Part shown: one piece after another, positions 1 to 6,235 of the stretch
How the letters are laid out: every line of letters starts with the position of its first letter
Numbering within the stretch: the stretch's first letter is position 1
Origin: Bacteroidales bacterium
GTDB taxonomy: Bacteria > Bacteroidota > Bacteroidia > Bacteroidales > PUMT01
NCBI GenBank assembly: GCA_007119075.1
Contig: SKQJ01000023.1
Location: 1-6,235 of the forward strand
Direction: 5' to 3'
Length of the DNA: 6,235 nt
Position numbers and translations under genes: made by a program
Notes under the pieces: model-generated
Seen by the model: only the letters and a program-made list of their open reading frames with translations
Database searches by the model: none
What the model was told of the DNA's origin: nothing

Positions 1-3000
1 CTGGTAATTTCACCGTTTACCCGTACCGGCATTTCATTCTCCAGTGTCAGGGGATATATCTTTACGTCGGAATGACTGACGCGGATCCTGTAATCATTGC
101 CCCTGTAGGAAAATTTGAAAGTAAGCTCCCGCCAGTGCCGGGGCAGCCTGGGTTTTACATGAAACATTTCGTCCTGCAGATCCAGCCCGCCATAAGCGGT
201 CATGGCCATCAACACCGTGCCGCCCATCACGCCGGTATGGATCCCCTCGGCAGTTGTGCCTCCCTGGATGTCAATGAAATCGCTTTTCAGCGCTTTGGAA
301 AAAAATTCCCAGCTCAGCTCATCGTTTCCTGCAAGTGCCGCAACATAGCCATGGACGAGCCGGCTAAGCGTGGAACCGTGGGAACAATGCTGAAGGTAAT
401 AATCAAAATTCCTTTCAAGATAATCATCGGGAAGCTTGTATCCGAGAGTTTCAACTATGCGGGTAACAGAATCTTTGCCGATATTGTAAAAGCACATCAG
501 GGTGTCGGCCTGCTTTGAAACCTTGTACTCATCGGGTGATTTACCCTCGGCTTTCAGCAGCCTGTCCATCCGGGAAATATTCACATATTTCTTTCTGTAG
601 GCCTCCCAGTCAATTTCCTTCAGATCAAAAAATCCCTCGAACTGGGAAATTATGCCGTCTTCAGAGATCACCAGGTTCATCTTCTCCACTTCGCGGTGCC
701 ATTTTTCCAGTTCATTCTCCCCGAGCTTTATCCTTTCAAGAATTTTGTTCCTTCCCTCTTCATCAATGGCCTCAAGTATATCAAATGCACGGTTGAAAAG
801 CCAGACAACCATAATATTGGTATAGGCATTATCCTTCAGGCCTCCCTTGCCGGCACCGGGATATTTTTCATGAAATTCATCCGGGCCCATTACCATGTGT
901 ATTTCGTACCTGCCTGTTTCTTTATTATAAATGGTCTTGCTTGCCCAGAACCGGCATATCTCAAGGAACATTTCGGCGCCATATTCCCGGATAAAATCCT
1001 TGTCGCCCGAAATATTGTAATAAGTCCACACATTATAAGCCACGGCAATCGAAATATGCCTCTGCAGCGAGCTGTAATCCTCCCCCCATTGCCCTGAAAC
1101 AGGGTTCAGATGAAGTATCTGTGACTCTTCGGATCCGTCGCTGCCGCTTTGCCACGGGAACATAGCCCCTTCGTACCCTTTTTCGGCTGCGTATTCCCGG
1201 GCCGCATCGAGTCTCCTGTAGCGGTACATAAGCACTGAGCGGGCAATTTCGGGAAAATGCATGCAATAAAACGGAAGAATATAAAGCTCATCCCAGAAAA
1301 TGTGGCCGCGATAGGCTTCTCCGTGCAGGCCCCTTGCGGGTATGCCGAAATCTATCTCCGCGTTGTGGGGTGAAGTGGTTACCATCAGATGGTATATATG
1401 CAGGCGCAGAAGCTTTTGGGACAGCCGGTCCCCTTTAAGCTGGATGTCAGCCTTTTCCCATATCGGCTGCCATGCCGACGCACTGTCTTCCATAATCTCT
1501 TTGAAAGAGGCAAGCTCCCTGCCCCGCTTCATGACATAGTCGAGCGGATCGGGATTTTTTCCGTCTATGCTGTTGCAGAGACAGACAAGCTTTTCAATTT
1601 TCAGGCTGTCCCCCTCCTGCAGGTCGACCGAAAACCTTGTGTCCACCCTGCCCTTTGCCCGCCTGTGACGGTAACGGGGCTTATGCGGCTCGCCGTTAAA
1701 TTCGATCTTCAGCAGGGCCGATTCCGCAATTTTTATGGCTGATTGACTGGTTTCGGCAGAGATCCATGAGAAGGCCTCCTCCGCTCCCTGATCTGATTGC
1801 CTGAGATGATCCTGGTTGAGCTGGCGGTATCTTTTTACATTATCGTTGATGATCTTGGAATTCAGTCCTGACCGGATCGAAATCCGGGCCGAATAATTCA
1901 GGGGCTTCACAACATATTCGATTGCGGCAAGGTGCTTGTCGGCCATGCTGGCTACCCTGCGGGATTCAATCAGTGTCTTTCGTTCCTGATCGTCTTCAAC
2001 GGTTATCTTCCTGTGAAGGACGCCTGTGCGAAAATCAAGCCTGCGTTCAAAACCGATGATCTCGGTCTTGTTGGGATTGAACCACTTGTCATTGTTTATT
2101 TTAAAGGTAAGCAGCAGCCAGTTCGGGGCATTTACAAAATCTTCATTTTCCACGACATGGTCCTCTATCCTGGATTCCATCCTGTTGTAAAGACCCGCCA
2201 TATATGTTCCCGGGTAGTTGACCGGGTTGGCATCGAGCTCCTCAACTGCCCCTCTTGTTCCGAAATAACCGTTTCCGGTTGTCAGCAGGGCTTCCCGTGA
2301 CCGCTCCTTCACCGGGTCGTACTCGGTATAGGAAATGCTCCAGCTGTCATTGTCGAGTCCCCTGACAAACCAGTCCTCTATCCCTTTTATGCCTCCCAGT
2401 TCGGCCAGGTCTTCAAACACGACATCCGCCCCGTTGCCCCTCAGCTCGGCAATGTTGTTTTCCCTTGCCACCCCTATCACGAAGCCGAAATTGCCCTTTC
2501 TGCCCGCCTGCACCCCGGAGACGGCATCTTCAACAACAACCGAGCGGTCATACGCAGCTCCGAGATTATCGGCAGCTACCGTAAAAATGTCAGGTTCGGG
2601 CTTGCCCTTTAAACCCAGCTCGGCCGATACCTCCCCGTCGACCCGGGTCTCAAAAAAATGCATAAGATCTACTGATTCCAGAACGACTTTGCAGTTTTTG
2701 CTCGATGAAGCCACGCCGATGCGGATACCCGCTTCTTTCAGCTCTTTCAGCAGCTCGACGGTCGATTCATAAACCTTTGCGCCTTCTTTTTCGAGAATTT
2801 CGCTGAAGGCTTCATTTTTCCTGTTGCCCAGTCCGCAAACCGTTTCCTTTTCGGGAGAATCCGAGGGACTGCCGAAAGGAAGATCTATATTGCGTGATTT
2901 CAAAAAGGACTCCACACCATTGTAGCGCGGTTTGCCATCGACGTAAGGAAGATAGTCGCCCGCATGCGTGAACTCCCGGAAAGGTTCGTCATGTTTTTTT

Positions 3001-3119
3001 TCACGTTCCCTTAGATAATCATCGAACATATCTTTCCATGCCTTGGCATGGGTCAGGGCCGTCTGGGTTATGACTCCGTCAAGATCAAAAATTACTGCAT
3101 CAAAGCTGTATTTTTGCAT
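1..3119 (-). CDS. Beta-phosphoglucomutase-like HAD domain fused to GH65 disaccharide phosphorylase-like domain (3' end cut by window edge)
   Basis: The frame is open for 1039 codons without a stop and continues past the window edge. ATG at 3119-3117 is the first start after an in-frame TAG (3146-3144). Residues 1-245 form a HAD phosphatase/mutase domain: nucleophile D12 and acid/base D14 in DLDGV, S138-S140 in ASSSKN, K173 in KGKPEPD, and E197-D198 in VVVEDAVSG. Residues 250-1039 form a GH65 protein: N-terminal GNGYFGTRG (282-290), HGEAYRGHIFWDE (599-611), GPDEFHE (745-751) with probable general acid E748, and the phosphate-site-like HGSTLSR (914-920). No signal peptide is seen, so it should be cytosolic. 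Known GH65 phosphorylases release beta-glucose 1-phosphate, which beta-phosphoglucomutase converts to glucose 6-phosphate, so the fusion is biochemically coherent. The motifs recall, from memory, the mycobacterial Rv3400/Rv3401 and Rv2006 proteins. Trehalose as substrate is inferred from the neighbour; kojibiose, maltose or another alpha-glucoside is possible, as is hydrolysis. Confidence 0.92.
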   Translation of the reverse strand, partial: MQKYSFDAVIFDLDGVITQTALTHAKAWKDMFDDYLREREKKHDEPFREFTHAGDYLPYVDGKPRYNGVESFLKSRNIDLPFGSPSDSPEKETVCGLGNRKNEAFSEILEKEGAKVYESTVELLKELKEAGIRIGVASSSKNCKVVLESVDLMHFFETRVDGEVSAELGLKGKPEPDIFTVAADNLGAAYDRSVVVEDAVSGVQAGRKGNFGFVIGVARENNIAELRGNGADVVFEDLAELGGIKGIEDWFVRGLDNDSWSISYTEYDPVKERSREALLTTGNGYFGTRGAVEELDANPVNYPGTYMAGLYNRMESRIEDHVVENEDFVNAPNWLLLTFKINNDKWFNPNKTEIIGFERRLDFRTGVLHRKITVEDDQERKTLIESRRVASMADKHLAAIEYVVKPLNYSARISIRSGLNSKIINDNVKRYRQLNQDHLRQSDQGAEEAFSWISAETSQSAIKIAESALLKIEFNGEPHKPRYRHRRAKGRVDTRFSVDLQEGDSLKIEKLVCLCNSIDGKNPDPLDYVMKRGRELASFKEIMEDSASAWQPIWEKADIQLKGDRLSQKLLRLHIYHLMVTTSPHNAEIDFGIPARGLHGEAYRGHIFWDELYILPFYCMHFPEIARSVLMYRYRRLDAAREYAAEKGYEGAMFPWQSGSDGSEESQILHLNPVSGQWGEDYSSLQRHISIAVAYNVWTYYNISGDKDFIREYGAEMFLEICRFWASKTIYNKETGRYEIHMVMGPDEFHEKYPGAGKGGLKDNAYTNIMVVWLFNRAFDILEAIDEEGRNKILERIKLGENELEKWHREVEKMNLVISEDGIISQFEGFFDLKEIDWEAYRKKYVNISRMDRLLKAEGKSPDEYKVSKQADTLMCFYNIGKDSVTRIVETLGYKLPDDYLERNFDYYLQHCSHGSTLSRLVHGYVAALAGNDELSWEFFSKALKSDFIDIQGGTTAEGIHTGVMGGTVLMAMTAYGGLDLQDEMFHVKPRLPRHWRELTFKFSYRGNDYRIRVSHSDVKIYPLTLENEMPVRVNGEIT

Positions 3120-3339
3120 AATTATTTTATATTTTAACAGGTTCTAATATCATCCATTAAATTATTCAAAAAACCGGTAAGTTCATAAATACGACCCTAA
3201 AATAACGCAATATGGCCAGAAAAAACAATATATAGCGATTTAACAAATTAACATAATATCCACAAGTGAGTTCAATTCCCGGCCTATAAAATCCGGGCAC
3301 CTGCAACGGCCAGGGTGCAAACACGTTAAATTCAACCTG
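3120..3339. promoter_or_regulatory. Divergent AT-rich intergenic region between the GH65 fusion and the trehalose synthase gene
   Basis: These 220 bases separate two genes transcribed away from each other, so both promoters must lie here or inside the gene ends. The stretch is clearly richer in A and T than the flanking genes. I looked for the Bacteroidota promoter pattern (TTG, about 19-21 bases, TAnnTTTG) on both strands and found no convincing full match, so no promoter is placed. Neither start is preceded by a Shine-Dalgarno sequence: the minus-strand start follows an A/T-only stretch and the plus-strand start follows TTCAACCTG. Both facts fit Bacteroidota translation initiation. No open reading frame here looks like a real gene. 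Confidence 0.6.
3278..3297. repeat. Short inverted repeat in the divergent intergenic region
   Basis: CCCGG (3278-3282) and CCGGG (3293-3297) are perfect inverted repeats around the 10-base AT-rich centre CCTATAAAAT. The site lies about 42 bases upstream of the synthase start in an otherwise AT-rich region. It could be an operator, or a hairpin in the 5' leader of the synthase mRNA. A stem of only five base pairs may also arise by chance, and no T-tract follows it, so it does not look like a terminator. Confidence 0.3.
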
Positions 3340-5580
3340 ATGAGCAAACTTATAATTGTTTCCAGCAAGCTTCCTTTCGAAATAACAGACAACGGCAAAG
3401 AACCGGAGATAAGTGGCAAAGCCGGCGGCACTTCGGCCAGCCTCAATGCTTTTTACCGTCATCTCAAATGCTGCTGGGTAGGATGGAACGGCAACGAGAA
3501 CATCCGGTTAAGCGAAAAACAACAGGAGGAAATCGACCTGCAATATGAAAGAAAAAAATGCTACCCGGTTGAGCTGGGCGAACAGGAAGTAAACTACTAT
3601 TATGGGTTCTGTAACCGTACAGTCTGGCCGCTGTTTCATTATTTTACCCATCTGAGCGAATTGAAACCGGAATTCTGGGAATATTACCAGAAGGTGAACC
3701 GCAAGTTTGCCTTCAAGGTGCTTGAGCATGCCGAAAAAGGCGATAAAATATGGGTTCATGATTTTCACCTTATGCTTGTTCCACGGATGATCCGGGAGGC
3801 AAATCCCGATCTTTCGATCGGCTTTTTCATGCATATTCCTTTCCCCTCGTTCGAGATATTCCGGATCCTTCCCTGGCGCCGTGAGCTTGTCGAAGGAATT
3901 CTCGGTGCCGACCTGATCGGGTTTCACAGCTTTGACTATGAAAGGCACTTTATGAGCTCCGTCAGGCGTCTTTTGGGATACGACAGCGTTCTCAACACCG
4001 TAAGGATGGAGGAAAGAGTAGTCAAGGTCGACAACTTTCCCATGGGAATCGACTACGACAGGGTCCAGCAGGAAGCGGTGGACTGCAGATCGAACCCGGA
4101 ATGCAGGATCTCTGAGGGGTTTTCCAACCTTCTCGGTCCGGCCGGCAGGAAGAACGGACATAAAGTGATATTGTCGATCGACCGGCTCGATTATGCCAAG
4201 GGCATACCATCCAGGCTCGAGGCATTTGAAATGTTCCTTAAGACCAATCCACGGTATCTTGAAAAGGTCACCCTGGCGCTGTTTGTTGTTCCCTCGCGGG
4301 AAATTGTGACCGAATACAAGAGGCAGCGAAGAAAGATCGAAGAGCTCGTAGGCAGGATAAACGGGGAATACGGTACCGTGAACTGGATGCCCATACTTTA
4401 CTTTTACCGTCCGGTAACCCGTGAAGAGACGATAGAATTGTATACCCTTTCGGATATAGCGCTTGTAACCCCCCTTCGCGACGGGATGAACCTGATGGCC
4501 AAGGAGTATATGGCGGCACGCATTGACGGCACCGGAGTGCTGATACTGAGCGAAATGGCGGGGGCGTCGAAAGAAATGAGCGAAACTTTGCTCGTCAATC
4601 CCCACAACAGGGAAGAAATTGCAGGAGCCCTGAAAAAGGCAATTAAAATGCCGGCTGAAGAGCAGAAAAACATAAATAGCATAATCCGCAAAAGGCTCCG
4701 GATATATAATGAAGAGAAATGGGCAGATGATATCATCAAAAGCCTGGAAAACGTCAAAAAGCTCCAGGAAACCAATCTCACCAGGAAGGTATCGGACGAT
4801 GTATCCGAGATTTTCACCACTATCTACAATAAATCAAACAGCAGGATCATTTTTCTCGACTATGACGGAACCCTCACGGGATTTCACAATGATCCCCAGA
4901 AGGCCAGTCCGAACGATGAGCTTTATGAAATACTGCGGTCGCTTACCGCCGATAAAAAAAACCATGTTGTAATCATCAGCGGCAGGGACAAGGAGACGCT
5001 CGGGAAATGGTTCAGCGATTTTCCAAATATAACATTCATTGCCGAACACGGAGTCTGGGTCAAGGAACAGGGCAAAAGGTGGTCTATGCTTGAGAAAATA
5101 GACAGGGCATGGATGGAGAGCATACGGCCAACCATCAGCTTTTACGTAGACAGAACCCCCAGGTCGCTGCTGGAAGAAAAAAATTACTCGCTGGTATGGC
5201 ATTACCGGCATGCAGACCCTGACCTGGGGGAAATAAGGGCGTGGGAACTTAAGGACGAATTGCGGGAACTCGTTTCGAACCTTAACCTGGAAATCATGGA
5301 CGGCGACAAGGTGATCGAAGTCAAGAACTCGGGGATAAACAAGGGAAGGGCGGCAGCACAGCAGCTTGCCGGGAAAGACTATGAATTTATCCTGGCCATC
5401 GGCGATGACTGGACGGATGAGTATACCTTCGGCGCCATGCCGGAACAGGCGATTACCATCAAGGTAGGCACCAAACCCACAAAGGCAAGATATTACACAG
5501 ATTCGGTCGAAACGGTACGAGGTTTGCTGAAGGAACTTACAGACACGGCAGACATATCAAAGATACGCCAGGAGCCATAA
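3340..5580 (+). CDS. Bifunctional trehalose-6-phosphate synthase/phosphatase (OtsA-OtsB fusion)
   Basis: Makes trehalose in two cytosolic steps: UDP-glucose plus glucose 6-phosphate gives trehalose 6-phosphate, which is then dephosphorylated. Residues 1-470 are a GT20 synthase domain: SGKAGGTSASL (25-35) at the nucleotide-sugar loop, W49 in VGWNG, VHDFH with D141, HIPFPSFEIFR, SIDRLDYAKG with R282 and K287, and DGMNLMAKE with D381 and E389. These match E. coli OtsA D130, R262, K267, D361 and E369. Residues 500-740 are a HAD-type phosphatase: DYDGT with D507 and D509, S547 in ISGR, K668 in NKG, and GDDWTDE (688-694). All catalytic motifs are present, so both halves should be active. The start is supported because the core beta strand KLIIVSSKLP begins at residue 3. 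One oddity is K10, where OtsA-type synthases usually carry the Arg of SNR. The length fits fused bacterial TPS/TPP proteins. Confidence 0.97.
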   Translation: MSKLIIVSSKLPFEITDNGKEPEISGKAGGTSASLNAFYRHLKCCWVGWNGNENIRLSEKQQEEIDLQYERKKCYPVELGEQEVNYYYGFCNRTVWPLFHYFTHLSELKPEFWEYYQKVNRKFAFKVLEHAEKGDKIWVHDFHLMLVPRMIREANPDLSIGFFMHIPFPSFEIFRILPWRRELVEGILGADLIGFHSFDYERHFMSSVRRLLGYDSVLNTVRMEERVVKVDNFPMGIDYDRVQQEAVDCRSNPECRISEGFSNLLGPAGRKNGHKVILSIDRLDYAKGIPSRLEAFEMFLKTNPRYLEKVTLALFVVPSREIVTEYKRQRRKIEELVGRINGEYGTVNWMPILYFYRPVTREETIELYTLSDIALVTPLRDGMNLMAKEYMAARIDGTGVLILSEMAGASKEMSETLLVNPHNREEIAGALKKAIKMPAEEQKNINSIIRKRLRIYNEEKWADDIIKSLENVKKLQETNLTRKVSDDVSEIFTTIYNKSNSRIIFLDYDGTLTGFHNDPQKASPNDELYEILRSLTADKKNHVVIISGRDKETLGKWFSDFPNITFIAEHGVWVKEQGKRWSMLEKIDRAWMESIRPTISFYVDRTPRSLLEEKNYSLVWHYRHADPDLGEIRAWELKDELRELVSNLNLEIMDGDKVIEVKNSGINKGRAAAQQLAGKDYEFILAIGDDWTDEYTFGAMPEQAITIKVGTKPTKARYYTDSVETVRGLLKELTDTADISKIRQEP

Positions 5581-5610
5581 TTTCTGTGGCAGCGAGTTTA
5601 AACTTCAATT
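5581..5610 (+). other. 30-base spacer between the synthase gene and the AlbA_2 gene
   Basis: The spacer is short and contains no hairpin followed by a T-run, so readthrough from the synthase gene into the next gene is plausible. It has no clear Shine-Dalgarno sequence. An in-frame TAA at 5599-5601 means the downstream protein cannot start earlier in this stretch, which supports ATG 5611. A separate promoter for the downstream gene inside the synthase 3' end cannot be excluded. Confidence 0.5.
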
Positions 5611-6235
5611 ATGAGCTCATATATCAGGCAATTGATAGGTGGAGGAGAGAGCCAGGTACTTGATTTCAAGTTCGAGATATCAGACTCGAGGAAAATTGCC
5701 CGTACCCTCTCGGCATTCGCCAATACCGGCGGGGGCACGCTCCTTGTGGGCGTGAAGGATAACGGCAGGATAGCCGGGGTCAGGTCCGAAGAGGAATTTT
5801 ATATGCTTGAGGCAGCTGCGCAGCTGTACTGCAAGCCTGAGGTAGATTTCAGTGTCAAGGAATGGCATATCGACGGAAAAACCATACTCGAGGCCAAAAT
5901 AGCCAAAAGCAACGCGCCACCCCATTATGCGCGCTCCGGCGACGGAAAATGGCTTGCCTATGTCAGGGTGGACGATGAAAATATACTTGCTAACAATATA
6001 ATGATCAGGGTATGGAAACGACGGGGGCGCCCCACGGGGACACTCATAAGATATTCGGATAAGGAAAAAATACTGTTCGATTATCTTAAGGAACATGAGA
6101 CCATATCCCTGTCGATGTTTCAGCGCCTCGCAAACACCAATTTCTACAGGGCCGCAACCATTCTGGTCAACCTCATTGTTCTTGATCTTATCTCGGTAAC
6201 TTTCAGGGACAAGCAGATTGTTTACAGCCTTGGCA
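5611..6235 (+). CDS. AlbA_2 (Schlafen-like) domain protein with probable C-terminal winged helix (3' end cut by window edge)
   Basis: 208 codons are visible with no stop. The N-terminal part carries the AlbA_2 pattern: GGGESQVLDFK (10-20), then AFANTGGGTLLVGVKDNGRIAGV (starting near residue 35) with the glycine-rich GGG turn at 40-42, followed by an alternating strand/helix region to about residue 120. Residues 148-205 are rich in helix-forming segments (DKEKILFDYLKEHE, RAATILVNLIVLDLI) ending in a likely beta hairpin, as in a winged-helix DNA-binding domain. No signal peptide or membrane segment is apparent. AlbA_2 proteins are usually annotated as putative DNA-binding or ATP-binding regulators, but few have a known role, so no specific function is assigned. 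Because the winged helix is nearly complete at the edge, the protein is probably only slightly longer than what is seen. The 30-base gap to the synthase gene allows cotranscription. Confidence 0.85.
   Translation, partial: MSSYIRQLIGGGESQVLDFKFEISDSRKIARTLSAFANTGGGTLLVGVKDNGRIAGVRSEEEFYMLEAAAQLYCKPEVDFSVKEWHIDGKTILEAKIAKSNAPPHYARSGDGKWLAYVRVDDENILANNIMIRVWKRRGRPTGTLIRYSDKEKILFDYLKEHETISLSMFQRLANTNFYRAATILVNLIVLDLISVTFRDKQIVYSLG

Noticed and set aside
72..2772. Several plus-strand open frames of 65-148 codons across the left half
   Set aside because: All lie opposite the continuous GH65/HAD frame on the minus strand, which carries motifs along its whole length. None of the plus-strand products resembles a known protein.
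3173..3178. ACCGGT palindrome in the intergenic region
   Set aside because: Only six bases are symmetric and the flanking bases do not extend it, so it is expected by chance.
3317..3330. Possible LacI-family half-site (GCAAACACGTTAAA)
   Set aside because: Only the left half matches the usual GCAAACGTTTGC pattern, and the right half breaks symmetry. It is too weak to call an operator.
3166..3462. A 98-codon minus-strand frame covering the intergenic region and the start of the synthase gene
   Set aside because: It overlaps the synthase N-terminus antisense, and its product is a low-complexity hydrophobic and aromatic string with no domain. It is most likely a chance frame in AT-rich DNA.
3508..4605. 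A 365-codon open frame on the minus strand inside the synthase gene
   Set aside because: It is fully antisense to the GT20 domain, whose motifs are all intact on the plus strand. The translated minus-strand product shows no recognisable domain, so it is a coding shadow.
5680..6096. A 138-codon minus-strand frame opposite the AlbA_2 gene
   Set aside because: The plus strand encodes a recognisable AlbA_2 domain across the same bases; the minus-strand product has no recognisable features.

Overview
The window looks like chromosomal DNA from a Bacteroidota-type bacterium; this placement is an inference. It rests on the fused trehalose-6-phosphate synthase/phosphatase, starts without a Shine-Dalgarno sequence, AT-rich spacers between moderately GC-balanced genes, and a small AlbA_2-type protein. 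No RNA gene, mobile element, CRISPR array or clear terminator was seen.

Layout: (1) Positions 1-3119, minus strand, are one uninterrupted reading frame of at least 1039 codons that runs off the left edge. It fuses an N-terminal beta-phosphoglucomutase-like HAD domain to a C-terminal glycoside hydrolase family 65 (GH65) disaccharide phosphorylase-like domain. (2) Positions 3120-3339 are an AT-rich divergent intergenic region that must hold the promoters of both flanking genes. (3) Positions 3340-5580, plus strand, encode a 746-residue bifunctional trehalose-6-phosphate synthase/phosphatase (OtsA-OtsB fusion). (4) Positions 5611-6235, plus strand, encode the first 208 residues of an AlbA_2 (Schlafen-like) domain protein with a probable C-terminal winged helix, cut by the right edge.

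How they may work together: the plus-strand enzyme would make trehalose from UDP-glucose and glucose 6-phosphate. The divergent enzyme has the parts to split an alpha-glucosyl disaccharide with phosphate into beta-glucose 1-phosphate and a released sugar, then isomerise the phosphosugar to glucose 6-phosphate. If its substrate is trehalose, the locus is a compact synthesis and recovery module. That substrate is inferred from context and is not shown by the sequence. The third gene could be cotranscribed with the synthase, but no functional link is visible.
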